From: Halomonas sp. UBA3074
GTDB taxonomy: Bacteria; Pseudomonadota; Gammaproteobacteria; Pseudomonadales; Halomonadaceae
Assembly: GCF_002366715.1 (NCBI RefSeq)
Contig: NZ_DFBS01000007.1
Span: 1-31,945 of the forward strand
Reading direction: 5' to 3'
Length of the DNA: 31,945 bases
Shown here piece by piece: positions 24,483 through 31,917 of the stretch; the first letter of the stretch is position 1, and each line of letters opens with the position of its first letter. The notes beneath the pieces are model-generated. The model did not search any database and had not been told where the DNA came from. It worked only from the letters and a program-made list of their open reading frames with translations. The position numbers and the translations under genes were made by a program.

Positions 24483-25652
24483 ATGAACGTGATGAAGATG
24501 ACTGACCTTCCCCTGGAAGGGCAACGCGTGCTGATCCGTGAAGATTTGAATGTGCCCATCAAACATGGCCGCGTCTCCAGCGATGCCCGCCTGCGTGCAG
24601 CACTAGCGACGATTGAGGCGGCCGCGACAGCGGGTGCCAAAGTAATGTTAATGAGCCATTTGGGGCGCCCTACCGAAGGCGAACCCAACGATGAATTCTC
24701 GCTTGCGCCAGTGGCTGAGCACTTGGGAGAGTTGCTAGGTCGCCCTGTTCCCCTCATCAAGACGTATCTGGGCAAAACGCTGGAGCTCGCCAATGGCGAT
24801 GTCGTGTTGCTAGAGAACGTACGCTTCAACAGCGGCGAAAAGGCAGATGACGAACAGTTGGCGAAGCAGTACGCGGCACTGTGCGATATCTTTGTCATGG
24901 ATGCGTTCGGCACGGCCCATCGTGCACAAGCCTCCACCCATGGTGTCGCGCGCTTTGCCCCCAGCGCTTGTGCGGGGCCACTACTTGCTCAAGAGCTCGA
25001 CGCGTTACAGAAAGCCCTGGCGAATCCAGCACGCCCCATGGCCGCGATCGTGGGTGGCTCCAAAGTGTCCACTAAACTGGATGTGCTCACCGCACTGGCA
25101 GATAAGTGTGACCAACTGATTGTCGGCGGCGGTATCGCCAACACCTTCATTGCCGCGGCGGGTTACAATGTCGGCAAATCGTTACATGAAGCTGATTTGG
25201 TAGGCCAAGCGAAGTCGCTGATGGAGAAGGTGTCGATACCCCTACCCACCGATGTCGTCGTGGCGACGGAATTCTCTGAATCGGCGGAAGCGGTGGTCAA
25301 GCCGGTGGATCAAGTCGCTGATAACGAAATGATTTTAGATATTGGCCCTGATACCGCCGCCCATTTGGCCAGCCTACTGAAAGATGCCGGTACCATTTTA
25401 TGGAATGGCCCCGTTGGGGTATTTGAAATCGATCAGTTTGGCAAAGGCACCCAGGTGATCGCCCAGGCTATCGCGGATAGCGCAGGTTTCTCGATTGCCG
25501 GCGGCGGGGATACGTTAGCGGCTATTGATAAATATGCCATTGCGGATCGTGTTTCTTATATTTCCACTGGCGGCGGTGCTTTCCTTGAGTATGTCGAAGG
25601 TAAACAGCTACCCGCCGTAGCAGCGCTCGAAGCGGCCGCCAATCGCGGTTAA
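24483..25652 (+). CDS. pgk: Phosphoglycerate kinase
   Basis: This cytoplasmic glycolytic enzyme interconverts 1,3-bisphosphoglycerate and 3-phosphoglycerate with ADP/ATP. The 389 residues contain the N-terminal RVLIREDLNVPIKHGRVSSDARLRAALATI, MLMSHLGRPTEG, LLENVRFNSGE, AIVGGSKVSTKLDVL, the nucleotide site WNGPVGVFE and the C-terminal GGGDTLAAIDKY and STGGGAFLEY. The ATG at 24483 has AGGAAA upstream, and the start resembles E. coli Pgk (MSVIKMTDLDL). It lies 59 bp after epd and 96 bp before fba on one strand. Confidence 0.97.
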   Translation: MNVMKMTDLPLEGQRVLIREDLNVPIKHGRVSSDARLRAALATIEAAATAGAKVMLMSHLGRPTEGEPNDEFSLAPVAEHLGELLGRPVPLIKTYLGKTLELANGDVVLLENVRFNSGEKADDEQLAKQYAALCDIFVMDAFGTAHRAQASTHGVARFAPSACAGPLLAQELDALQKALANPARPMAAIVGGSKVSTKLDVLTALADKCDQLIVGGGIANTFIAAAGYNVGKSLHEADLVGQAKSLMEKVSIPLPTDVVVATEFSESAEAVVKPVDQVADNEMILDIGPDTAAHLASLLKDAGTILWNGPVGVFEIDQFGKGTQVIAQAIADSAGFSIAGGGDTLAAIDKYAIADRVSYISTGGGAFLEYVEGKQLPAVAALEAAANRG

Positions 25653-25748
25653 TATTAGGCAACTTGAACGGCCCGCGGGCACTCACGCCGCGGCGTTACT
25701 AGCCCCTTGTGACTACATGCTTTTTTATAACTTAGATAAGGTGATTTC

Positions 25749-26813
25749 ATGGCTCTGATCAGCATGCGCCAGATGCTCGACCACGCCGCTGAGTATGGCT
25801 ACGGCATACCGGCGTTTAACGTTAATAACCTTGAGCAGATGCGCGCAATTATGGAAGCTGCCGATGCCACCGATTCACCGGTGATCGTGCAAGCTTCTGC
25901 TGGCGCTCGGAAATATGCGGGAGCACCGTTTTTACGCCATCTGATTTTAGCCGCCGTTGAGGAATTTCCGCATATTCCGGTGGTCATGCACCAGGACCAC
26001 GGCACTAGCCCGGCGATTTGTCAGCGCTCTATCCAGCTTGGTTTCTCTTCGGTCATGATGGACGGTTCACTGGGCGAAGACGGCAAAACCCCTACCGATT
26101 ACGACTATAACGTGAACGTTACGCGTCGTGCCGTCGAAATGGCGCACGCCTGCGGTGTTTCGGTGGAAGGCGAGCTAGGCTGCCTGGGTAGCCTGGAAAC
26201 GGGCATGGCCGGTGAAGAAGACGGTATTGGCGCAGAAGGCAAGCTGGACATGGAGCAGCTGCTGACCGACCCCGAAGAAGCCGCCGAATTCGTCAAAGCT
26301 ACCCACGTCGATGCGCTGGCCATTGCGATTGGTACCAGCCACGGCGCTTATAAATTTACCAAGCCACCCACCGGGGATACGCTCTCTATCCAGCGCATTA
26401 AAGAGATTCATGCGCGGATCCCAGACACTCACCTCGTTATGCACGGCTCTTCATCCGTGCCGCAAGAGTGGCTGGAAGTAATCAACCAGTATGGCGGCCA
26501 GATCTCAGAAACGTATGGCGTACCTGTAGAAGAGATCGTCGAAGGTATTAAGCACGGTGTGCGTAAGGTCAATATCGACACTGACCTGCGCCTCGCATCC
26601 ACCGGGGCGGTTCGCCGCTTCATGGCTCAAAACCCGTCTGAATTTGATCCGCGCAAATTCCTCAAGGAAACCGTAACGGCAATGCGCGACCTGTGTATCT
26701 CTCGCTACGAAGCCTTCGGAACGGCTGGCAATGCCAGCAAGATCAAGCCGGTTAGCCTCGAGCAAATGTCCTTGCGCTACGAGCGCGGTGAGCTGGCTCC
26801 AAAGATCAAGTAA
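25749..26813 (+). CDS. fba: Class II fructose-1,6-bisphosphate aldolase
   Basis: This zinc aldolase interconverts fructose 1,6-bisphosphate with two triose phosphates. The 354-residue protein is of the CbbA/Fda type of class II aldolases: GIPAFNVNNLEQMRAIMEAA, MHQDHGTSPAICQRSIQLGFSSVMMDGS (zinc and substrate ligands near residues 80-105), VSVEGELGCLGSLETGMAGEEDG, AIAIGTSHGAYKF, MHGSSSVPQEW and KVNIDTDLRLASTGAVRRF. It is the last gene of the tkt-lrgAB-epd-pgk-fba run and ends at a strong terminator. No pyruvate kinase gene follows it. Confidence 0.96.
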   Translation: MALISMRQMLDHAAEYGYGIPAFNVNNLEQMRAIMEAADATDSPVIVQASAGARKYAGAPFLRHLILAAVEEFPHIPVVMHQDHGTSPAICQRSIQLGFSSVMMDGSLGEDGKTPTDYDYNVNVTRRAVEMAHACGVSVEGELGCLGSLETGMAGEEDGIGAEGKLDMEQLLTDPEEAAEFVKATHVDALAIAIGTSHGAYKFTKPPTGDTLSIQRIKEIHARIPDTHLVMHGSSSVPQEWLEVINQYGGQISETYGVPVEEIVEGIKHGVRKVNIDTDLRLASTGAVRRFMAQNPSEFDPRKFLKETVTAMRDLCISRYEAFGTAGNASKIKPVSLEQMSLRYERGELAPKIK

Positions 26814-26838
26814 CTCGATGACTGACGCTGCTCAATAT

Positions 26839-26861
26839 AAAGACGACCATTGGTCGTCTTT
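26839..26861 (+). terminator. Terminator after fba
   Basis: AAAGACGACC and GGTCGTCTTT form perfect 10-bp arms around a 3-nt loop, with the T-run continuing to 26866. It marks the 3' end of the central-carbon cluster. Confidence 0.95.
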
Positions 26862-26976
26862 TTTTTACCTAACCTACGTTATGCTTAAAGAAATACATAT
26901 TGCAATGCAGCATTAATCAGCCAACACTGGCAAACAGTCCACGCTGTTTCGTGTTCCTAGAGAGAGGCCACTCCCC

Positions 26977-27327
26977 ATGAAAAGTCCCACCATGCTGCCA
27001 CTGTTGCCTACGACCCCGCTTGCCATGTTCGATATGTGGAAAGCAGGCTTAATGGCGTTTGAACTATGGTCCACGTCTCTATCAACCATCACCATGCGCC
27101 ATCATTTATGGCAAACCCAGCCTTTTTTCAGCGCGAATATGATGAAAGAAAATCAAAAAATGGTCACTGAAAAGCTCGAAGCCAGCATGGAAGCTGGCCT
27201 CGAAATGCAGAAAGCTCTGGTTAACTCAATGAATGGCCAGCTAGCCCCCTGGTGGATCACTAGCCAGCGCACCATGAAGCCTTATCACCAGCGCAGCAGC
27301 GCTAACTCACGCCGTCTGGCTAAATAA
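26977..27327 (+). CDS. Small phasin/'antifreeze'-like protein
   Basis: A 116-residue protein of unknown function with no signal peptide. It has an amphipathic helical stretch (about 12-95) and a basic tail. The layout ITMRHHLW, then KENQKMVTEKLEASMEAGLEMQKAL, then P-x-HQRSSANSRRLAK resembles short proteobacterial proteins annotated as 'antifreeze protein' or phasin-like (pattern AMR...ENxxMVxEK...RANxRRLxK). These may bind polyhydroxyalkanoate granules, but that is unproven here. The ATG at 26977 has AGAGAGG 9 nt upstream. It stands alone between two terminators. A TGC-rich motif (26900-26912) lies upstream. The gene is real on start signals and family pattern; its function is uncertain. Confidence 0.7.
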   Translation: MKSPTMLPLLPTTPLAMFDMWKAGLMAFELWSTSLSTITMRHHLWQTQPFFSANMMKENQKMVTEKLEASMEAGLEMQKALVNSMNGQLAPWWITSQRTMKPYHQRSSANSRRLAK

Positions 27328-27334
27328 GGCCTCA

Positions 27335-27365
27335 GACACTGACGTTACTCGCTATCGTCAGTGTC
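27335..27365 (+). terminator. Terminator after the phasin-like gene
   Basis: GACACTGACG and CGTCAGTGTC form perfect 10-bp arms around an 11-nt loop, followed by ATTGTTTTTAT. The right part overlaps the 3' end of the convergent acidic-protein gene, whose stop codon (27345-27347) lies in the loop. Confidence 0.8.
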
Positions 27366-27773
27366 ATTGTTTTTATCTTTTTCGCTATTTTCTTCTTCAC
27401 TGCTATGAATGGCGTCTTCTGGACTACCCGTGCCACCAGTTCCCGCCGCGGGGCTTCTTTCTTCACTTTTTCCGGGCTCAAGCGCTACGTCATCCTCTCC
27501 AGCACGGGTCGCTTCTTCTTCACCCTTCTCTTCTTCTTCCTCTTCTTCACGAACTCGAACCTGCTCATCTGCATCATTTGAATTGCTTGATGATGCCTCT
27601 TCCTCGCGTTTTACCGATCCCGCTTTAATACCATACTCTTCCTCGAGAGCTTGATCATCCAACGGTGTATGCTGTTCACCTTCTGACTCATGGTTATCAG
27701 CAAACGTATAGCCAGCCGTTGTCAGTAAGGCAGCACTCAGTGCAAAAGTTAGAAACCAAGGGGTTAGGCGCAT
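27345..27773 (-). CDS. Exported, highly acidic low-complexity protein
   Basis: A 142-residue protein with a Sec signal peptide (hydrophobic about 7-22, likely cleavage after TFA at 25). The mature part has no hydrophobic core: about 42 of 117 residues are Asp or Glu, including a run of seven Glu, with many Ser, Gly and Asn. No domain is recognised. It is probably disordered and periplasmic, and may bind cations or contribute to salt tolerance, which is a guess. The ATG at 27773 follows GGAGAA, and the signal peptide supports this strand over the antisense serine-rich frame. It is convergent with the phasin-like gene and shares its terminator region. Confidence 0.75.
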   Translation of the reverse strand: MRLTPWFLTFALSAALLTTAGYTFADNHESEGEQHTPLDDQALEEEYGIKAGSVKREEEASSSNSNDADEQVRVREEEEEEEKGEEEATRAGEDDVALEPGKSEERSPAAGTGGTGSPEDAIHSSEEENSEKDKNNDTDDSE

Positions 27774-28055
27774 TGGACGTTCTCCATTTTATGGTTATGA
27801 CAGCGTAGTGTATCCCTACTATCGCTTCAGCGCAGCTTGGGCATTTCCAACGCTAGCGCCCGCCTATTCTGACGCTAGATGGCCTCCACGGATAGGCATT
27901 CAAATGAGCATAGCCGTTTAAGCTGGCTCAAGCGCATCGCGCGCAAGTAAAAAATAATAAAACAGTGTTCACAAATAGCGTAGAATCTCGTTCAATAGGA
28001 ATATGGATGGCTTTAACTAACACTGGCAGCGCTAGAGCCGCTGCAAGGAAATACA
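27774..28055. other. Intergenic region before the HAD phosphatase gene
   Basis: No gene is supported in this stretch. It must hold the promoter of the acidic-protein gene and that of the HAD gene. A TAGAAT hexamer (27981-27986) is a plausible -10 for the HAD gene, but no good -35 precedes it. A small dyad, GCAGCG with CGCTGC around 28026-28043, lies just before the Shine-Dalgarno AAGGAA. Confidence 0.4.
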
Positions 28056-28754
28056 ATGCCGCTCCCACTTTTGCTGTTTGACTGTGATGGGACCCTTGTT
28101 GATAGTGAACCGCTATTGGCTGAAGAGATGGCCGCTGGCCTTAACACCGTAGGGCTACCTTTCGCCGTGTCTGATTACCTTGGTGAATTTCGCGGAGCAC
28201 GCTTTCGGCGTATCGTTGCTGAACTACAGCAGCGTCACGGTGACGTTGATCCTAACAAGCTTGAGCGCATGGAAACTGCCATGCGCGCCAAGCTCGCCAC
28301 GCGCCTTGCCCAAGAGCTAACCACCATCCCCGGCGCTCGTGGAGCGTTAGATATATTGGATGCCTACCCCAGCGCCGTCGTCTCTAATGGGCCTGAGTCT
28401 AAAATACTCACGGCATTGAAAGCCACTGGGCTGACTCACTACTTTGGGAAGCGTTTTTTCAGCGGTTATACTGCCAATTGTTGGAAGCCTGAGCCCTGTT
28501 TACATTTACATGCAGCCAGTATCATGGGCTATGCAGCGCGTGACTGTATTGCGATAGACGATGCATTGGTAGGCGTACGCGCAGCACTGCAAGCGGGAAT
28601 GACAGTCATTCATTTAAATCGTTTTCCAGACGCCGAAGAGACGCCCGAAAACGCTATTATGATTAGCAACATGTATCAATTACCCGCCGTAGTAGAGCGT
28701 CTCACACGTGAATATTGGCAAGTACCCGTGCCTCAACACTCTGTCGGAGGATAA
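28056..28754 (+). CDS. HAD-family phosphatase (YieH-like)
   Basis: A 232-residue HAD subfamily IA hydrolase acting on a small phosphorylated metabolite in the cytoplasm. Motif I is FDCDGTLVDSE with nucleophile Asp9 and acid/base Asp11; motif II is VVSNGP, the motif III lysine is in NCWKPEPCLHLHAA, and motif IV is AIDDALVGVRA. VSNGPxxK and FFSGYxxxxWKPxP are close to E. coli YieH, reported as a 6-phosphogluconate phosphatase, so a sugar-phosphate substrate is likely. The ATG at 28056 has AAGGAA upstream. yciH starts 2 bp after its stop codon. Confidence 0.85.
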   Translation: MPLPLLLFDCDGTLVDSEPLLAEEMAAGLNTVGLPFAVSDYLGEFRGARFRRIVAELQQRHGDVDPNKLERMETAMRAKLATRLAQELTTIPGARGALDILDAYPSAVVSNGPESKILTALKATGLTHYFGKRFFSGYTANCWKPEPCLHLHAASIMGYAARDCIAIDDALVGVRAALQAGMTVIHLNRFPDAEETPENAIMISNMYQLPAVVERLTREYWQVPVPQHSVGG

Positions 28755-28756
28755 TA

Positions 28757-29131
28757 ATGGCCTCTTTACGTGATCAACTTGGCGGGCTGGTGTACTCCAC
28801 CGAACATGGCAAAACCTGCCCCACCTGTCGGGAACCCCTCGACGACTGCCAATGTGATGATATAAGTGAGCAGCAGCGCTTGGCGGCTCTGGATGGCGTT
28901 GTGCGCATTCGGCGGGAAACCAGTGGCCGTAAAGGGAAAGGCGTTACCACTATTAGCGGCATTCCTTTATCCAATGAAGAGCTAAAAACGCTGGCAAAGA
29001 CGCTTAAAAAGCGTTGCGGGACGGGCGGTGCCGTTAAAGACGGTATTATTGAAATTCAAGGCGATCACCGCGACGTTCTGCGCCAAGCGCTCAGCGCTCT
29101 TGGCTATCAGGTTAAACTCGCAGGGGGTTAA
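28757..29131 (+). CDS. yciH: SUI1/eIF1-like translation factor YciH
   Basis: A 124-residue protein of the bacterial SUI1 (eIF1-like) family. A four-cysteine segment (CPTC about 22-25, CQC about 31-33) precedes the SUI1 domain (about 45-120), with the signature RRETSGRKGKGVTTISGI and LKTLAKTLKKRCGTGGAVKDGIIEIQGDHRDVLRQAL. E. coli YciH affects start-site fidelity in vitro and was proposed to inhibit translation under stress. The ATG at 28757 has a perfect GGAGG with 6-nt spacing; a longer frame from 28715 lies inside the HAD gene and is rejected. It is co-transcribed with the HAD gene. Confidence 0.93.
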   Translation: MASLRDQLGGLVYSTEHGKTCPTCREPLDDCQCDDISEQQRLAALDGVVRIRRETSGRKGKGVTTISGIPLSNEELKTLAKTLKKRCGTGGAVKDGIIEIQGDHRDVLRQALSALGYQVKLAGG

Positions 29132-29188
29132 GCCTCTATACCACCATGGCTTGCCTTCGGGTAAGTCACTAAAGGGCAAGGCACTGCA

Positions 29189-30097
29189 ATGGCTTGGCTG
29201 GAATACTTGCTACCCCTCATTTTTTTGTTCCCTATGGCGGCCATGGCCAGTATCGTCTTGGCGCTGCGTAGCCTTCATGACGCGCGCGTTAATTCGCCCT
29301 TCAATGCGCCTCTTCATGAACCGGGGCAAGCGCTACGCCACCGCCTTGACCAAGCTTTTTCCAGCCTATTTTTAAACGGCGCATTAGGCCCCATCATCAG
29401 CTTGGCGCCGTTGGTATATGGCATGGGGCGAATGCTCTTTGTTGACCGGCAGGATTGGGTCGAATGGGCCCTGTATGGGCTGCTCAGCACGCTACTGGTA
29501 CTCACGTTTTCATTGCTGCTGGTGCGCGATTATCAGCGCATTCGGCGGCTGAAATTGGGTCTCGCTTGCGAGCTTGCCGTTGGTCAAGAGTTAGAGCGCT
29601 TAGTTCGCCCAGAGGCTCACCCCTACTACGTCTTTCATGATGTCCCCACCGATAGCTTCACTATCGACCATGTCGTGGTAACTCCCCACGGCGTGTTCGT
29701 GGTGGAAACACGGGCAAGAACACTGGCTATCGGCCCGGATGGCAACGAACTCAACATGGTGGCAGTAGAACGTGAGCGGCTACGCTTCCCCCATTGGCAA
29801 GAGCGCCGACCGCTTCATAAGACACGCCAAGGCGTTAGTTGGCTTACCCACTGGTTGGAGCAACGCTGTGGCGTGTCTGTGCCCGTACGAGGCGTGCTGG
29901 TGCTGCCAGGCTGGAAAATAGATAGCAGTGAGGCCGCCCCCGATATTTTAGTGGTCAGCGGAGATACCTTAGCTAAACAGATCACGGAAATCACGCCTGG
30001 CCCCCTCACCGACGCGACCCATGACCAAGTGATCAATGTGCTACTAGAACGCGCCAAGTCGATGGAGCTAAAGCACCTGCGCCAACCTTCGGTATAA
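29189..30097 (+). CDS. Membrane-anchored NERD-domain protein
   Basis: A 302-residue protein with three hydrophobic segments (about 5-25, 62-82, 92-112) and a cytoplasmic NERD (nuclease-related) domain (about 125-245). The domain core is DSFTIDHVVVTPHGVFVVETRAR, the place where PD-(D/E)xK-like enzymes carry D and ExK: Asp160 and Glu173 are present, but the expected Lys is Arg175. Activity is therefore doubtful. The ATG at 29189 has AAGG upstream. It follows yciH by 57 bp on the same strand and is convergent with the dGTPase gene. The function of NERD proteins of this architecture is unknown. Confidence 0.82.
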   Translation: MAWLEYLLPLIFLFPMAAMASIVLALRSLHDARVNSPFNAPLHEPGQALRHRLDQAFSSLFLNGALGPIISLAPLVYGMGRMLFVDRQDWVEWALYGLLSTLLVLTFSLLLVRDYQRIRRLKLGLACELAVGQELERLVRPEAHPYYVFHDVPTDSFTIDHVVVTPHGVFVVETRARTLAIGPDGNELNMVAVERERLRFPHWQERRPLHKTRQGVSWLTHWLEQRCGVSVPVRGVLVLPGWKIDSSEAAPDILVVSGDTLAKQITEITPGPLTDATHDQVINVLLERAKSMELKHLRQPSV

Positions 30098-30107
30098 CGG
30101 CTACCGC

Positions 30108-31439
30108 TTAATCACCGCGTAGCCGTCCTCCCATCTCTTGAGCTAAATCGACGGCGTAGTGATCCGTCATTCCCCCGATAAAATCCAGCATGCGGCGGTA
30201 ACTATCGTAGAGAGGCCAGGAGGGCAGCGGCGTGTTTTCGCCAATAAGAGCCAACACACGCTGATGCTTAAACGATGAGTGCCCGGTATGGTGAAGCTCG
30301 TGAGCAGCGCCAATAAAAGCTTCCAACAGTATCCCCAGCGTCGTATAGGCACCAATTTCCAGTTTCGCTTTACGCTCGTTTTGGAAGATTCGTTCTCGCG
30401 CTAATTGCTTGGCCGCCTGTACTCCCCAGCCTAAATCGGGATGGCATAATGCGAGCAGGTCATCACTTAAGGTACCGCTGAGTAGAGCCTGCTCGTGCTG
30501 GACAAACACGGCACCCACATCATTGACGGCACGCTCCATAGCGGCACCACGGAGTAACGCGATACGCCGCCGCTGGGAGACATTACGGGCTTGCATATCG
30601 TCATATTCAGGGGGGAATTCGCCGGCAATTTGGCGAAGTATTTCAACCACTTCTTCATAGCGCAGTATCCCCATTTCTAAACCATCTTCTAGGTCTAGCA
30701 AGGCATAGCAGATATCATCAGCGGCCTCTACCAACCAAGCCAGCGGGTGGCGGCACCAACGCTGCTCTCCATTGGGCAACAAACCCACGGCTTCAGCGAC
30801 CTCTTTGAGCAGTGTCTGCTCGGATTGGTAGGCGCCGAATTTGCCTGCGCGCCCGCTGTAACGAACGGTCCATGGGTACTTGAGCAGTGCACCAAGCGTG
30901 GCAGCTGATAGGCGCATACCGCCATTGAACTGGTTGTATTCGATCTGGGTAATGACCCGAAAGCCCTGAGCGTTACCCTCGTAGGTGAGTAGATCTTCGC
31001 GCTCGGCTTCCGAAAGCCCTTCTAATAGGCCACTACTCTGAGCACGCTGAAACCAGTCGCGAATGGCATACTCACCTGCGTGACCAAAAGGTGGATTTCC
31101 AATGTCATGTCCTAGACATGCCGTTTGTACAATGACCCCAAGATCGGCAGGCGTTATCCAGTCTGGCAAACGGTCACGTAGTAACTCGCCGACAATCATC
31201 CCCAGTGAACGACCCACACAGCCCACTTCCAGCGAATGGGTTAAGCGCGTATGGATATGATCGTTTTCTGTTAGCGGGTGCACTTGGGTTTTACGCCCCA
31301 GACGCCTAAACGAGCCTGAGAAAACAATTCGGTCATGGTCTTTATGAAATGGGCTGCGACCGATTTCGCGGTTACTGGCTGAACGTTGGTCGTGAAGACG
31401 ACGAGGGGAAAGTAGCTGTTCCCAGCGCATCTGAGTCAT
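30108..31439 (-). CDS. dgt: dGTPase-like deoxynucleoside triphosphohydrolase (short form)
   Basis: An HD-domain phosphohydrolase, predicted to hydrolyse dGTP or other dNTPs to the nucleoside and triphosphate. Metal-binding motifs are intact: H..R in HIHTRLTHSLEV, then the HD pair in ACLGHDIGNPPFGHAGE, with a distal aspartate in LVEAADDICYALLDLEDG. At 443 residues it is the short dGTPase-like type rather than the 505-residue E. coli Dgt. The ATG at 31439 is chosen because AAGGAGG lies 7 nt upstream; the in-frame ATG at 31472 has no ribosome site. It lies between a convergent NERD gene and the repeats beside the rRNA operon. Confidence 0.9.
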   Translation of the reverse strand: MTQMRWEQLLSPRRLHDQRSASNREIGRSPFHKDHDRIVFSGSFRRLGRKTQVHPLTENDHIHTRLTHSLEVGCVGRSLGMIVGELLRDRLPDWITPADLGVIVQTACLGHDIGNPPFGHAGEYAIRDWFQRAQSSGLLEGLSEAEREDLLTYEGNAQGFRVITQIEYNQFNGGMRLSAATLGALLKYPWTVRYSGRAGKFGAYQSEQTLLKEVAEAVGLLPNGEQRWCRHPLAWLVEAADDICYALLDLEDGLEMGILRYEEVVEILRQIAGEFPPEYDDMQARNVSQRRRIALLRGAAMERAVNDVGAVFVQHEQALLSGTLSDDLLALCHPDLGWGVQAAKQLARERIFQNERKAKLEIGAYTTLGILLEAFIGAAHELHHTGHSSFKHQRVLALIGENTPLPSWPLYDSYRRMLDFIGGMTDHYAVDLAQEMGGRLRGD

Positions 31440-31519
31440 GGGCAGTCCTCCTTGAGGAGTGCATTCTGACATAAAACGCCAGAAAACCGCACGTTAGTTG
31501 GGCTTCAGAGTGTACTTCA

Positions 31520-31606
31520 TGTCATTGCGAGCGCAGCGCGGCGATCTCAGGGTGACTGGCCACCGTAGGATGAGATGGCCGCGTCGCTGCGCTCCTCGCC
31601 ATGACA
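31520..31606. repeat. 87-bp palindromic repeat, copy 1
   Basis: Begins TGTCAT and ends ATGACA. The outer arms are an imperfect inverted repeat (TGTCATTGCGAGCGCAGCG... pairing with ...CGCTGCGCTCCTCGCCATGACA), and an inner pair is GATCTCA/TGAGATGG. Copy 2 has the same length and about 90% identity (9 differences by eye). It resembles dispersed 'GCGAGCG' palindromes common in proteobacterial genomes, perhaps REP- or MITE-like. Confidence 0.8.
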
Positions 31607-31651
31607 TATAGTCGTCCACAGCCGCTCTCAATATGTTATCGCAGCCTCCCC

Positions 31652-31738
31652 TGTCATCGCGAGCGAAGCGCGGCGATCTCAGGGTTGCTTGCCACCGCTG
31701 GACGAGATGGCCGCGTCGCTACGCTCCTCGCCATGACA
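31652..31738. repeat. 87-bp palindromic repeat, copy 2
   Basis: Direct copy of the repeat at 31520, in the same orientation and 45 bp away, with TGTCAT and ATGACA ends. Most differences fall in the central loop, so the arms, and therefore the structure, look conserved. It ends about 20 bp from the rRNA terminator. No open reading frame across it is believable. Confidence 0.8.
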
Positions 31739-31757
31739 TTCATTTTCTTTCAGACAA

Positions 31758-31788
31758 CAAAAAACCCAGCCGGGTGGCTGGGTTTTTC
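31758..31788 (-). terminator. rRNA operon terminator after 5S
   Basis: AAAAACCCAGCC and GGCTGGGTTTTT form perfect 12-bp arms around the loop GGGT. On the minus strand it follows the 5S gene and ends in a T-run. It is symmetric enough to stop transcription from either side. Confidence 0.92.
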
Positions 31789-31798
31789 GTTAAATAAG

Positions 31799-31917
31799 TG
31801 CCTGACGATGACCTACTCTCGCATGGGGAGACCCCACACTACCATCGGCGCTAAGCGGTTTCACTTCTGAGTTCGGCAAGGGATCAGGTGGTTCACGCGT
31901 GCTATGGTCGTCAGGCG
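31799..31917 (-). rRNA. rrf: 5S ribosomal RNA
   Basis: The minus strand reads GCCTGACGACCATAGCACGC at the start and carries the core GCCGAACTCAGAAGTGAAAC, then GCGCCGATGGTAGTGTGGGG and CCCCATGCGAGAGTAGG, ending in the complementary CGTCAGGC. This matches the E. coli 5S rRNA over about 119 nt. It is the distal gene of a second rRNA operon whose 23S and 16S genes lie right of the window. The ends are accurate to a base or two. Confidence 0.97.

Noticed and set aside
27409..27654. Serine-rich plus-strand frame opposite the acidic protein gene
   Set aside because: Runs of Ser arise from the complement of Glu codons; the minus-strand frame has a signal peptide and a ribosome site.
31520..31738. 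CRISPR-like array
   Set aside because: Only two long palindromic units, of 87 bp, with one 45-bp gap and no cas genes.
31601..31870. 89-codon frame across the repeats and the 5S gene
   Set aside because: It runs through repeat copies, the rRNA terminator and 5S rRNA, so it cannot be a real protein gene.
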